Origin: Saxidomus purpurata
Lineage: Eukaryota; Mollusca; Bivalvia; Venerida; Veneridae
Direction: 5' to 3'
Assembly (NCBI GenBank): GCA_022818135.1
Contig: JAFMSR010000036.1
Location: 496,001 to 560,000, forward strand
DNA: 64,000 nucleotides
The position numbers were made by a program, and so were the translations under genes. Below the pieces are notes generated by a model. The model was not told the DNA's origin. It saw only the letters and a list, made by a program, of their open reading frames with translations, and did no database searches. Shown here piece after piece: positions 46,273 through 58,745 of this stretch (position 1 is its first letter; every line of letters begins with the position of its first letter).

Positions 46273-46403
46273 TACCCCCTTGCTATTTACATATCTGACA
46301 ATACTTGACGTATGCACCAGAATGGCGCGTTTTCTCTAAACGTCTCACAGATAGAAGTGCCTGACGGCTTACAAACTACCCGGGACAGGAGAATATTAAT
46401 TAA

Positions 46404-46441
46404 ATATCATTTAGGATGTCATATGACATCCTAAATGATAT
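46404..46441. repeat. Perfect 38-bp palindrome
   Basis: Each 19-nt half is the exact reverse complement of the other, with centre CAT|ATG at 46422/46423 and no loop. Confidence 0.97.
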
Positions 46442-46657
46442 CTGACAATAGTTTGAAAAGGCGTCCATTGTGTTAAAATCTATCGGAGAAGCACTTTGTT
46501 TTCATTCATTGGTGACAAATTCCATTATCCACAAATTTCCTACAAATTAAATCCATAAGTTTCGTATTACGAAAATTGAAACTGACTTGATATGACAGCA
46601 TTAACATCTATAGACAGAAATGAAAAATACAAACCATTGAGCAAAAAATAATTATTA

Positions 46658-48480
46658 ACTAGAGGGCCAAGATGGCCCTATATCACTCACCTTGGTACAA
46701 GTCCACTTGCCTGGTGGAAGATCACTAGATAATGTTATATACCAAATAGGTTTTCCTATATACGCCTTTGTAAAAAAAAAATGATCCCCCCCCCCCCCGG
46801 GCAAGGTCAATTTTGACCCCAGGGGCATAATTTGAACAAACTTTGAAGAGGTCTACTAGGCAATGCTACATGCCAAATATCTAAGCTCTAGGCCTTGTGG
46901 TTTCAAAGAAGATTTTTAAAGTTTTTACTATATAAGCCTATGTAAAACTAAGTGAACCTCGGTGCGGGGTCAATTTTGATCTGAGGGTCATAATTTGAAC
47001 AATCTTAGAAGATGTTCACTAGCCAATGCTACATGCCAAATATCTAAGCTCTAGGCCTTTTGGTTTCAGAGAAGAAGATTTTTAAAGTTTTTCTTACATA
47101 AGCCTATGTAAAACTAAGTGACCCCCGGTGCGGGGTCAATTTTGACCCGGGGGTCATAATTTGAACAATCTTGGTAGAGGTCCACTAGCCAATGCTACAT
47201 GCCAAATATCTAAGCTCTAGGCCTTGTGGTTTCAGAGAAGAAGATTTTTAAAGTTTTTCCTATATATTCCTATGCAAAACTAAGTGACCCCCGGTGCGGG
47301 GTCAATTTTGACCCGGGTGTCATAATTTGAACAATCTTGGTAGAGGTCCACTAGACAATGCTACATGCCAAATATCTTAGCTCTAGGCCTTGTGGTTTCA
47401 GAGAAGATTTTTTAAGTTTTTCCTATATATGCCTATGCAAAAACTAAGTGCCCACTCCTGGGGTCAATTTTGACCCGGGGTTATAATTTCAACAATCTTG
47501 GTAGAGGTCCACTAGACAATGCTACATGCCAAATATCTAAGCTCTAGGCCTTGTGGTTTCAGAGAAGAAGATTTTTAAAGTTTTTCCTATTTGTTGCCAT
47601 AGCAACCAGAGTTCTGCATGGAATGGAATTCTTTGAACAACTTTGATAGAGCTTCATGCAAGGAACATCCCTGCAAAGTCTCATCAACATTGGCCCAGTG
47701 GTTTCAGAGATGTCGTTTGAAGGAAATGGTGGACGGACGGACGGACGGACGTACGACGGACGCCGGACGGAATGCGATCCTTATAGCTAAAAACTGTCCA
47801 ATCATTCCTCGTGGGTACCTGCATGAATATGGAAAGATGAATCTCAAGTATCAATAATTTGTCCTACTTTCCCCTGAAATTGTCACAATCCACATACACA
47901 TTGTACTTCTCAGATCTGTCAAAAGGGACTTAAATGATTAAAGATTGTCAAATTTCCTCACTCGCTAATTTGCTCGCTCCACTACTGAAATAAAGAAGTT
48001 TATCTAGCATCTATTTTGTTCTTTTACTGATTATCCTTTCATTTCAAAATACAATGTAAATCAATGTTTTATTGCACAAGGGCCATTTTTTCTAAATCAA
48101 TAAAGTTCTCGCATTACATGCACTAGCTGGGCAGACACTTTTTTGACATTTCATAACTTTGTTTCATTTACAATAGATAGATCTTTGGAAGAACACCTGA
48201 ATCGTTCAGAGCCCCCTAGCCCTAACTGTGCACAACTTTGAAATAGGTCTAAGTCCCTGCCTACATTATAAATCTTGGCATGCTATGACATGATACTAGC
48301 CAATTTATCGGATTATTAGATCGCATTCATTTCTGCATTTAGTTTTAGGTAAAAACTCAGTCTTCACAGTAAGACTCATTATATATATACAAGACTAGAT
48401 GGGTGTTCAGTAGAACACTTGTGTCGCCCTCTTACGCTTTGTTAGAATAACCAATAATTTGGTGACAAAATCTAAATACA
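46658..48480 (+). mobile_element. Tandem-duplicated block, copy 1
   Basis: A tandem-monomer element with variant start ACTAGAG plus hairpin AGGGCC-AAGAT-GGCCCT. About five or six monomers of ~145-150 bp carry the tags 'GCTACATGCCAAATATCTAA' and 'GGTCAATTTTGACCC'. The right flank contains 'GCAAGGAACATCCCTGC', then (ACGG)n at 47731-47760. It is followed by ~630 bp of non-monomer sequence (47850-48480) that recurs exactly at 49994-50624. Confidence 0.85.
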
Positions 48481-50624
48481 ACAAGAGGGCCAAGATGGCC
48501 CTATATCGCTCACCTTGGTACAAGTCCACTTGCCTGGTGGAAGATCACTAGATAATGTTATATACCAAATAAGTTTTCCTATATACGCCTTTGTAAAACA
48601 AATGATCCCCCCCGGGCAAGGTCAATTTTGACCCCAGGTGCATAATTCGAACAAACTTTGAAGAGGTCCACTAGGCAATGCTACATGCCAAATATCTAAG
48701 CTCTAGGCCTTGTGGTTTCAGAGAAAAAGATTTTTAAAGTTTTCCCTATATAAGCCTATGTAAAACTAAGTGACCCCCGTTGCGGGGTCAATTTTGACCC
48801 AGGGGTCATAATTTGAACAATCATGGTAGAGGTTCACTAGCCAATGCTACATGCCAAATATCTAAGCTCTAGGCCTTGTGGTTTCAAAGAAGAAGATTTT
48901 TAAAGTTTTTCCTACATAAGCCTATGTAAAACTAAGTGACCCCCGGTGCGGAGTCAATTTTGATCTGAGGGTCATAATTTGAACAATCTTCGAAGAGGTT
49001 CACTAGCCAATGCTACATGCCAAATATCTAAGCTCTAGGCCTTTTGGTTTCAGAGAAGAAGATTTTTAAAGTTTTTCTTACATAAGCCTATGTAAAACTA
49101 AGTGACCCCCTGTGCGGGGTCAATTTTGATCCTGGGCTCATAATTTGAACAATCTTGGTAGAGGTCACTAGCCAATGCTACATGCTAAATATCTTAGCTC
49201 TAGGCCTTTTGGTTTCAGAGAAGAAGTTTTTACTATATATTCCTATGCAAAACTAAATGACCCCCGGTGCGGGGTCAATTTTGACCCGGGGGTCATAATT
49301 TGAACAATCTTGGTAGAGGTCCACTAGCCAATGCTACATGCCAAATATCTAAGCTCTAGGCCTTGTGGTTTCAGAGAAGAAGATTTTTAAAGTTTTTCCT
49401 ATATATTCCTATGCAAAACTAAGTGACCCCCGGTGCGGGGTCAATTTTGACCCGGGTGTCATAATTTGAACAATCTTGGTAGAGGTCCACTAGACAATGC
49501 TACATGCCAAATATCTTAGCTCTAGGCCTTGTGGTTTCAGAGAAGATTTTTTAAGTTTTTCCTATATATGCCTATGCAAAAACTAAGTGCCCACTCTCGC
49601 GGGGTCAATTTTGACCCGGGGGTTATAATTTCAACAATCTTGGTAGAGGTCCACTAGACAATGCTACATGCCAAATATCTAAGCTCTAGGCCTTGTGGTT
49701 TCAGAGAAGAAGATTTTTAAAGTTTTTCCTATTTGTTGCCATAGCAACCAGAGTTCTGCATGGAATGGAATTCTTTGAACAACTTTGATAGAGCTTCATG
49801 CAACGAACATCCCTGCAAAGTCTCATCAACATTGGCCCAGTGGTTTCAGAGATGTCGTTTGAAGGAAATGGTGGACGGACGGACGGACGGACGCACGTGA
49901 CGGACGCCGGACGGAATGCGATCCTTATAGCTAAAAACTGTCCAATCATTCCTCGTGGGTACCTGCATGAATATGGAAAGATGAATCTCAAGTATCAATA
50001 ATTTGTCCTACTTTCCCCTGAAATTGTCACAATCCACATACACATTGTACTTCTCAGATCTGTCAAAAGGGACTTAAATGATTAAAGATTGTCAAATTTC
50101 CTCACTCGCTAATTTGCTCGCTCCACTACTGAAATAAAGAAGTTTATCTAGCATCTATTTTGTTCTTTTACTGATTATCCTTTCATTTCAAAATACAATG
50201 TAAATCAATGTTTTATTGCACAAGGGCCATTTTTTCTAAATCAATAAAGTTCTCGCATTACATGCACTAGCTGGGCAGACACTTTTTTGACATTTCATAA
50301 CTTTGTTTCATTTACAATAGATAGATCTTTGGAAGAACACCTGAATCGTTCAGAGCCCCCTAGCCCTAACTGTGCACAACTTTGAAATAGGTCTAAGTCC
50401 CTGCCTACATTATAAATCTTGGCATGCTATGACATGATACTAGCCAATTTATCGGATTATTAGATCGCATTCATTTCTGCATTTAGTTTTAGGTAAAAAC
50501 TCAGTCTTCACAGTAAGACTCATTATATATATACAAGACTAGATGGGTGTTCAGTAGAACACTTGTGTCGCCCTCTTACGCTTTGTTAGAATAACCAATA
50601 ATTTGGTGACAAAATCTAAATACA
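48481..50624 (+). mobile_element. Tandem-duplicated block, copy 2 (2144 bp)
   Basis: Starts ACAAGAG. The order is the same as copy 1 but with more monomers (to about 49735). The right flank and (ACGG)n are at 49873-49892, followed by the same ~630-bp trailing segment. The next copy begins 2144 bp downstream. Confidence 0.9.
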
Positions 50625-52194
50625 ACAAGAGGGCCAAGATGGCCCTATATCGCTCACCTTGGTACAAGTCCACTTGCCTGGTGGAAGATCACTAGATAAT
50701 GTTATATACCAAATAAGTTTTCCTATATACGCCTTTGTAAAACAAATGATCCCCCCGGGCAAGGTCAATTTTGACCCCAGGTGCATAATTCGAACAAACT
50801 TTGAAGAGGTCCACTAGGCAATGCTACATGCCAAATATCTAAGCTCTAGGCCTTGTGGTTTCAGAGAAAAAGATTTTTAAAGTTTTCCCTATATAAGCCT
50901 ATGTAAAACTAAGTGACCCCCGTTGCAGGGGTCAATTTTGACCCAGGGGTCATAATTTGAACAATCATGGTAGAGGTTCACTAGCCAATGCTACATGCCA
51001 AATATCTAAGCTCTAGGCCTTGTGGTTTCAAAGAAGAAGATTTTTAAAGTTTTTCCTACATAAGCCTATGTAAAACTAAGTGACCCCCAGGTGGAGTCAA
51101 TTTTGATCTGAGGGTCATAATTTGAACAATCTTCGAAGAGGTTCACTAGCCAATGCTACATGCCAAATATCTAAGCTCTAGGCCTTTTGGTTTCAGAGAA
51201 GAAGATTTTTAAAGTTTTTCTTACATAAGCCTATGTAAAACTAAGTGACCCCCTGTGCGGGGTCAATTTTGATCCTGGGCTCATAATTTGAACAATCTTG
51301 GTAGAGGTCACTAGCCAATGCTACATGCTAAATATCTTAGCTCTAGGCCTTTTGGTTTCAGAGAAGAAGTTTTTACTATATATTCCTATGCAAAACTAAA
51401 TGACCCCCGGTGCGGGGTCAATTTTGACCCGGGGGTCATAATTTGAACAATCTTGGTAGAGGTCCACTAAACAATGCTAAATGCCAAATATCTAAGCTCT
51501 AGGCCTTGTGGTTTCAGAGAAGAAGATTTTTAAAGTTTTTCCTATATATGCCTGCAAAAACTAAGTGCCCACCCGTGCAGGGTCAATTTTGACCCGGGGG
51601 TCATAATTTTAACAATCTTGGTAGAGGTTCACTAGACAATGCTACATGCCAAATATCTAAGCTCTAGGCCTTGTGGTTTCAGAGAAGAAGATTTTTAAAG
51701 TTTTTCCTATATATGCCTGCAAAAACTAAGTGCCCACCCGTGCAGGGTCAATTTTGACCCGGGGGTCATAATTTTAACAATCTTGGTAGAGGTTCACTAG
51801 CCAATGCTACATGCCAAATATCTAAGCTCTAGGCCTTTTGGTTTCAGAGAAGAAGATTTTTAAAGTTTTCCTACATAAGCCTATGTAAAACTAAGTGACC
51901 CCCCTCGTGGGGTCAATTTTGATCCGGGGCTCATAATTTGAACAATCTTGGTAGAGATCCACTAGCCAATGCTACATGCTAAATATCTTAGCTCTAGGCC
52001 TTGTGGTTTCAGAGAAGAAGATTTTTCAAGTTTTTCCTATATAATTATGCCTATGCAAAAACTAAGTGCCCACCCGCGCGGGGTCAATTTTGACCCGGGG
52101 ACGTGAATGCAGTTGCTCCAATCTTCCCCCACTAACGAATCCAATTAAGACTAAGAGGGAAACTAAGAGTAAGACAATTTACAAGCCACGAAAG

Positions 52195-52829
52195 GTGCAA
52201 GACACTTGGTTTAAAATATGGCCCTGGGTGTACAAAAGTGTGGGTGCCTTGTTCTGTAAAACGTGTGTGGACTCTGAAAAGTCAATCAATAGCTATCCAT
52301 TGCTAATGTTTATTGTACTGATATACCAACATGAAATAAAATTTGATTTGATTTGAAAAGCACAATGCTTTTGTGTCTGGGTGCAGTGTTCACACATGTT
52401 TTGCAGAACAATAAAGTTGCCATCAACACCGAAAGTCGTCTTCAACAGAACATCTTAAAGTCAAACAATGAAAACCAAATAAAATTCTTCTACAATCCAT
52501 TCTGCATAACCAAATACGGACAGCAATCCTTCCCTCGCACCATTAGAGACTGGAATAAGCTGCCTGCAGATATCATGCCAACTGGGTCAGTTGACTCTTT
52601 CAGAGCTCAACTGTCCAAACACTTTATCTAACTTCTTCTTGTTTTTATCCTTCACTGTTTATATTCTCACTTTAATTTCTATTTTTCCTCTTCTTGTGCA
52701 CACTGGCAATAATCTTCAACCAGTTGAAGGTGGCCAGTAACTTGGAAGAAGAATAAGAAGAAGAAAACAAGGCACCCTAACTTTCGTACAGCCAGGGCCA
52801 CATATTTTAAACCAAGTGTCTTGCACATT
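52195..52829. mobile_element. Inverted-repeat-bounded insertion carrying a LINE tail
   Basis: Positions 52195-52257 and 52767-52829 are inverted copies (~63 bp, about 90% matching; outer end GTGCAAGACACTTGGTTTAA). Between them are a (TTTGA)n-like LINE tail at about 52336-52356 and a second LINE 3' fragment. The whole lies inside the third copy of the tandem block. Confidence 0.75.
52353..52760 (+). mobile_element. LINE ORF2 C-terminal fragment and 3' UTR
   Basis: The open frame to 52631 contains 'QIKFFYNPFCITKYGQQSFP', 'RTIRDWNKLPADIMPTGSVD' and 'SFRAQLSKHFI', the conserved end of jockey-like LINE ORF2 (FPRTIRDWNxLP...SVDSFxxxL). The 3' UTR ends in an (AAGAAG)-rich tail at about 52745-52770. 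It is 5'-truncated. Confidence 0.8.
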
Positions 52830-53368
52830 TATTGATATGTGGCTTAATTGTAAATTGTCATACTTTTAGTGTCACATACATTTTCTTAAATGTCACATAA
52901 AAATTTCAAATGTCACATATCTTTTTACACATTTTGTGACATTTGTCACATAGAAAAAATCCTTTCCTAGTCACTGCCTGACTTGTAGTATAAAAATTTT
53001 ACACTGACGTGTAGTCTAAAATCTTTACTGTTATCGAATAATATGCCCGGGTGTAGATTTTCCAAGGTTTTAGAAAAATACCATGGAAACTGCTTCGAAA
53101 ACCTTGGAAATTAACCAATTTTACAAGGTTTTTTCTCAGTTCCAAGGTTTTTCTAAAACCAGAGTTCTGCATGGAATGGAATTCTTTGAACAACTTTGAT
53201 AGAGCTTCATGCAAGGAACATCCCTGCAAAGTCTTATCAACACTGGCCCAGTGGTTTCAGAGGAGATGTCGTTTGAAGGAAATGGTGGACAGACGGACGG
53301 ACTGACGGACGGGCGTACGACGGACGGAATGCGATCCTAATAGCTCAAAGTGCCAGGTGAGCTAAAAA

Positions 53369-53446
53369 CACAACATCATTCTGATTAATACCATTAAGTC
53401 ATGTACAATTATGTTTTAGTATGTAGTGTTTGCTTATGTCTTTCAT
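53369..53446. other. Short unique spacer with hAT-like target duplication
   Basis: TCTTTCAT at 53439-53446 pairs with CTTTTCAT at 54730-54737 (6 of 8 bases). Confidence 0.6.
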
Positions 53447-54729
53447 TAGGGATGGGAATGAATACTAAAATCAATATTCGAATATTCGGTTTGGATATTC
53501 GAATATATTCGAATATTCGTTTTGTGGTGTCCATGTATATTTTCTTAACACGACGGATACGCCACTACAGTATGTTTAGTATGAAAGTGTTTACTTTAAA
53601 ACGGTATATAAAGAAACAAATTATTAATTTTCCACAAGGAGAAGTTTGGCTAACATTTCACGATTTTATCTTTGTATTAGATCTACATAAAATATTTGTA
53701 TGTATAAAGATTTAAAAAAAACAAATTTGTATTCTTTCAGTATAGCCGTTAAAATGGAATTAAAGTAAAAGAGATTACCTCCCTTTTCTATAAACTATGA
53801 ATGTCTGTGTATAATTTTATATGGAAAGAAAAATAATTTTCGCAAATAAAAGTTTGGATAATATTTCAACCGGTTTTTATATTTTTCTTGTGTATAATAT
53901 TAATAATTTTTTTCTCTCGCTGATGGAGGGCTGTGGGTTCGTGGAGTTTGTGGCAGAAAACTACTAAATACGCCTGGCATAACTGAAATACTGTTGAAAC
54001 TGGCGTTTACTTTAACTTGATTAATTTTTCCAGGGAAGATACGGGAAAACAAATAAATAAATAAACATTGATAATTTTTATTTAAATGCATAAAGATCAA
54101 CATGTACATAGTACATAAAATATAGCACACGTCAATTTATCAAAGCATCAACTCAACAGATCGCGTGAAATAAGTCCAAACACACGAGGGAGGCATGTTA
54201 ATTGATAGAGCGTACAGTAAATTAATATCGTTTAGCGAAGATCAAACTTAAAGTAAGGATGTTAAAAATAATTTCAAACATATTTATTAAAGGAAAATAG
54301 TTGAGTTATTCTGAATGACGAAACAGTTATATCAGTATAAGCGTGATTGGTTATTCGTTTCCGTAAACATGACATTGATCCTGGAACATTGTGAGATAAA
54401 CAACTTTTAAAATTTGTTACATAAAACAGGCGACAATTAAAATGAACATAAGATAAAAAGTCACCACAATAACACCTGATGCAAACTGCTAATCCGTAAC
54501 GATGCCCCCTGTCAATTATGCATTGCAATTTTCGTGTTAATTGGGAAATTTTTGACACGCTCTAAACAAACAATACAGAACAAACGGTTTTATTCGGCAT
54601 AATTAGCATTCTTTAGATTGCTACCTATTTTAAAAAAAAATAATAATAATTTACGAATATTCGAATTTGATTTTCGCATTCGAATATTCGGCCGATTTTC
54701 GAATATTCGAATATTCGTTCCCATCCCTA
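53447..54729. mobile_element. Non-autonomous hAT-like DNA transposon (1283 bp)
   Basis: Starts TAGGGATGGGAATGAATA and ends ATTCGTTCCCATCCCTA, with extra internal GAATATTCGAATATTCG repeats at both ends. TAGGGATGGG... ends and an 8-bp flanking near-duplicate fit the hAT superfamily. The interior has only short frames (94 and 104 codons) that I do not recognise, and no transposase. Confidence 0.8.
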
Positions 54730-54737
54730 CTTTTCAT

Positions 54738-55541
54738 ACATTTTGTGCATTTGACAACAAAACTGGACCAAATTTTAATGTTCAGTTTTAATATAAGAAC
54801 TGTCTACTAAATGAGATACATGTATCATTGTATATGAGAAACATCTGTGTCCAGTTTGCCTAGAGATGCATTGCCTTGGGAACCATTCACTGATAACAAG
54901 AGGTCAAGTTAATCTCTGGGTTCATCATTTGCTCATGTTTACAAACTGACACTGGAACCAGCTCTCTGATTGGTTGATTCAAAGCAGAGAGTTATTTGAA
55001 AATATCTTTGTGTTTCTTCTAGAGGAATATTTAGCTTCATTTTTTTGAAGAACAGAACAGTATCATGTCATGGATATAAATCAACTTCGAAATGCCATTA
55101 GCCAGCCGGGCTCGTTACTTGTCAAATCAAGTAGCCCAGCAGAAAACCAATTAGCCCAGATCAAAGTTAACAATATTTACACCATTTAACATTGAATTGA
55201 CGCAACAGTTAGAGTAACAGCTTTGACTTTAGTTGTGAATTTACCCCACTGCCTGGATTACAACAGTTACTGTCATAAAATCTATGTTGATGCTCCAAAT
55301 TTTTTTTTTAACCCAACCATTCAAAACTCAAACATTCATTTTTAAGGTAATAAAATATACTTTAATCTGATATAAACATCATCAAGGCTTATAAAATAAA
55401 CATGTGGAATCAATTATACATAACCCAGGCTAATGGGCATCTTTGTACATACCCGATTTTCTGTTTATGTAAGGGGTTATTATGAATATTAATTAACCAG
55501 ATATTGACACCATCGTAATGACGATTGGATGAACATTGGAG
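54738..55541. other. Non-coding stretch
   Basis: No gene or clear repeat. Confidence 0.45.
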
Positions 55542-55649
55542 GTGTAACCGAAATTCATTTCGGACCGCCCACTCCGGAGTCATATTGGTTCTTGAAGTTG
55601 AATCAAAACATTAAAACTTCCGGATAGCCAACGTCAATTTCGGTTACAC
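55542..55649. mobile_element. Small MITE-like inverted repeat (108 bp)
   Basis: Termini GTGTAACCGAAATT and AATTTCGGTTACAC are perfect 14-bp inverted repeats. Confidence 0.65.
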
Positions 55650-56090
55650 TATCTAAAAGTAGTCAAAAATGTTTTTACATGCAAATAACATTTTGCCGAA
55701 CAATTTGTACCTGCATTTGCATTTGAACTCCAGGCACTTTGCGAGTGAACCAAAATGGCGGCCGCCACTACTCCCGCTCCGTGAACAATAAATTGCACTC
55801 GCAATTGTCTTTTTTCTGGCGATTATGTATAAATTAATTAAATATGTTTACATCTGTCGAAAATAAACCAGGTTTGCTCAGTCAACACGAACGCTCGATA
55901 TTGAAATGTTTGATACTGTCCAATGCGAGGCGAACGCAATCTGGTACGCATAAAACCAAACCCGACTGTTACACGATATTGATTTAAACCAATCAAGGCA
56001 AAGCATTTTAGTTTTGGCGCTGTCAAAACGAAAGTTAAAACATTAAACATCGGCGAATTTCCACTCGTCCGACCGGGCGATTGTATGGCA
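55650..56090. other. Non-coding stretch
   Basis: Slightly GC-richer around 55755-55790 (AAAATGGCGGCCGCC); no gene supported. Confidence 0.4.
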
Positions 56091-56250
56091 GAATGTGTCT
56101 TTATGTGCTAGACATTTGTGCCAAGTTATTTTAAAATCCTTCAATAATGCATGACAGAGTTACAGTCCAGACACGAATTTGTAAGTGGGGATGCACAGAC
56201 GGACAGACGGTGCGATTTTAATATGCCACCCTTCGGGGGCATAATAAAAG
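56091..56250 (+). mobile_element. 3' end of a tandem-monomer element
   Basis: A right-flank phrase ('TTTAAAATCCTTCAATAATG', 'GAGTTACAGTCC') is followed by ACGG-type repeats (56200-56212) and the terminus CACCCTTCGGGGGCATAATA. It is the opposite-strand counterpart of 7528-7590. Confidence 0.65.
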
Positions 56251-57533
56251 GAAGTAATTCTAAAAACAAAGTAGATATCTAACATCAAAATCCCTCCATG
56301 CACGAAGAAGAAATGCTACGGACAAAGATATTCTTGACTTTGAACTTTGACCTCCAAGTGTGACCTTGACCTTATACCTAGGGACCTGGTTCTTGCGCAT
56401 GACACCCGTCTTATGGTAGGTAGGTAGGTAGGTAGATAGGTAGATAGCTAGATAGGTAGATATTGGCAAAAGCTAGTTCATCTACAAAATATAGATTTTT
56501 TACCAGATTTTATGTTTTCTAAACGTCGGAAATGGCGGGCAAAGTACTCAAGGGAAGCGTATAGGACATTCAGTAATTGCTACTTTAATACTTGAATGAT
56601 GACGTAATTAAATAGAATATACTAGCTTAGTCCAAATAATTGTACTCAACGGGTGAATATCGTTATATTTTTTTGCTAGGCGCTGTCCAGCCTCTGAAAG
56701 CGCAGATAAGTATAAAATGTCCGTATGTAAAATGGGTCTGCGTTTGAAGTCTAATTATTGAGACTATTACTAGCTAAAAAGTCCATTTGGTAGACGAACT
56801 ATTTTTACAGCGATTTATTTCAATATGTTATACTAGTTGATAAAGTTAAGATGCAAATCCTGCATGAGGATTTTTCTATGGCTACAACTGTTGATATTCT
56901 TATATTGAAGCAGAAAATGTGCTGATATTTCCCATTTTGCTGGTGTTTAAGCAGAAAGGAAAACCGGTGTGTTAGCGGGGAGATTCACGTGCTCTTTCTC
57001 ACACTGTATCGGCAAAACGCACTGGCTCCAATTTAACGATACTGCTCCGACAAACGTAACGACAAGGCTCCAACGAAAAATGGCTGATTTAGTAAACAAA
57101 ACCCAAGTCAGTATAACAGGTTCGTGTATTTTACATGGTAAATTGCAACTTCTGAAGAAACGAATACTCTTACGGAATGCATGACCGTAGCTAGTCTGCG
57201 GTTTCAGACATCGATGCGTGTGAAAGTAATGCAAGTTGAATGCAGAGAGTTCAACGGTAAAAGGTTCAAAATATACCTAAAATGCATGGATTTTGCTAAA
57301 ACATTATCGAAGTTCAGGTGTTTAGCATAAAAGATATGCATTGGCACGTAACTTTGGGTCAAATGCGCAAGCATATACTAAAAATTTGCCGATCTGCTAT
57401 TTTTATAGGCAAAACTTGCCCATTTAAAAATACAACAATTCAGGCTCCAATTGACGATACAACGAAAATGTTCCAATTCGTGTTTCACGGATCATTTTCA
57501 CAGACGATTTTAAACAATTACAAATATGAAAGC
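56251..57533. other. Non-coding stretch with a (TAGG)n microsatellite
   Basis: Includes one 'TGACCTCCAAGTGTGACCTT' monomer fragment (56348) and a TAGG/TAGA microsatellite at 56416-56462. Short frames around 56969-57234 are not recognisable. Confidence 0.5.
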
Positions 57534-58664
57534 TTATTTTATGTTTTCCAGTGAATTATAGAGTTTTCTCAGTGAAATAAAAGTGATAATCCACAGTTTT
57601 GAAACAGTGGATTACCATTTTTATATTTCACTGTTTTTACACTCTTTAACCCGGATTTACGTCAAAAAGTATACCGAGCGTTATTTATGCTGGAGACCAT
57701 GCGACGATGACGTCGTTTAAATGACGTCATTTGTTCTATGTTTTCTGATGACGTTTCCCGCGATTTTCAATGTTTTATAGAAACAAACTCAATAAAAATA
57801 GAGTTTTAACCATAAAATAAACAGAAAAATTGTTGGTATCGGTGCAATTTCACGTTAATTTCACTCGTGAACACCAAAAGTAGTTATTTTCACTCGTGGC
57901 TGCGCCACTCGTGAAAATATCACTTTTGGTGCTCACTCGGTGAAATTATAACGTGATCTTACACCGAAACCAACAATTATCCTCTATATCTCTTATCGGA
58001 CAAATTGATGTGTTATCGTAGCTAACAACTGAAAATTCAACGCAGAACTTTCAAACATGGCAGGATTCATGGACACAGTGTTTAAGATTTTATTTGACCT
58101 TATCAATAATCACATGCAGCTTAGACTAAAATAGAAATGACCATCTAATGAAAATTTGGAAAGCGACGGTTGGAGAAGTATATAATTTTGCATTCGCTAT
58201 TTAACCTCTATCTTCTTTCTGTGAACTTGTACACGGCCCACATAATCTATCAGAGCTTTTTTGCCTAAGTGTGCTTATTGCGATAAACATTCTGTAATTC
58301 CCAACCTGTTCGTGTTGAGTTTATTCTGGTCAAATACAAAATAGCAAAGGTACTGGCACTTGACATCTACTGAAATAGTACTGTCGACTTTAAGACATTA
58401 TTAAACACGCATAAAACCATTCAAAAGTAGGGTATTTGCCAAATTAGTCTAGGTAGACGTGGAAGAAAACAATTCCGGTGATAAATTTATATGCCTAAAT
58501 TATGTAGCTCTACAGCGAAATAGTCAAGGTAGACATTAAGTAAAAATTTTTCAGTTTATCATTAACAAACCGAGCAGAGCGGTATACGGTATACATGAAT
58601 CCTGTTATTTTAGGTAGCATTTTGAATACTTAAATGTCTACATCATGGAAAAAAACAGCACTGG

Positions 58665-58745
58665 TGTCATATGAGGAGGTACGGTCGTGACCCCAGTGGG
58701 GCTCGAACCCTCAACCCCTGGCTGAGCGATGTTCTGCCTTTAAAT
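58665..58745 (-). mobile_element. tRNA-like SINE fragment
   Basis: On the minus strand a box B-like GGGTTCGAGCCCC lies near 58705, preceded by a weak box A-like stretch. Truncated; low certainty. Confidence 0.4.

Larger units (their letters stand above)
45700..46560. repeat. Flanking direct repeat interrupted by a MITE
   Basis: A ~100-bp block beginning 'CATTGTGTTAAAATCTATCG' and ending 'CTACAAATTA' occurs at about 45700-45797 and about 46465-46556. The first copy ends exactly where the MITE at 45799 begins. Confidence 0.75.
50625..53368 (+). mobile_element. Tandem-duplicated block, copy 3, interrupted
   Basis: Follows copy 2 closely to about 51470, then diverges in its monomers. The element is broken at about 52098 by ~1.06 kb of other sequence and resumes at about 53158 with the right flank ('AGAGTTCTGCATGGAATGG', ACGG repeats at 53287-53312, GGTGAGCTAAAAA end). 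Confidence 0.85.

Noticed and set aside
49701..50001. Frames on both strands at 47618-47857 and 49701-50001
   Set aside because: They translate the right flank and (ACGG)n of the tandem-duplicated repeat element.
54274..54558. 94-codon minus-strand frame inside the hAT-like element
   Set aside because: Matches no transposase motif I know; kept only as part of the element.
56947..57234. Overlapping 95- and 71-codon frames on opposite strands
   Set aside because: No family resemblance, no splice context and no codon pattern to prefer either strand.
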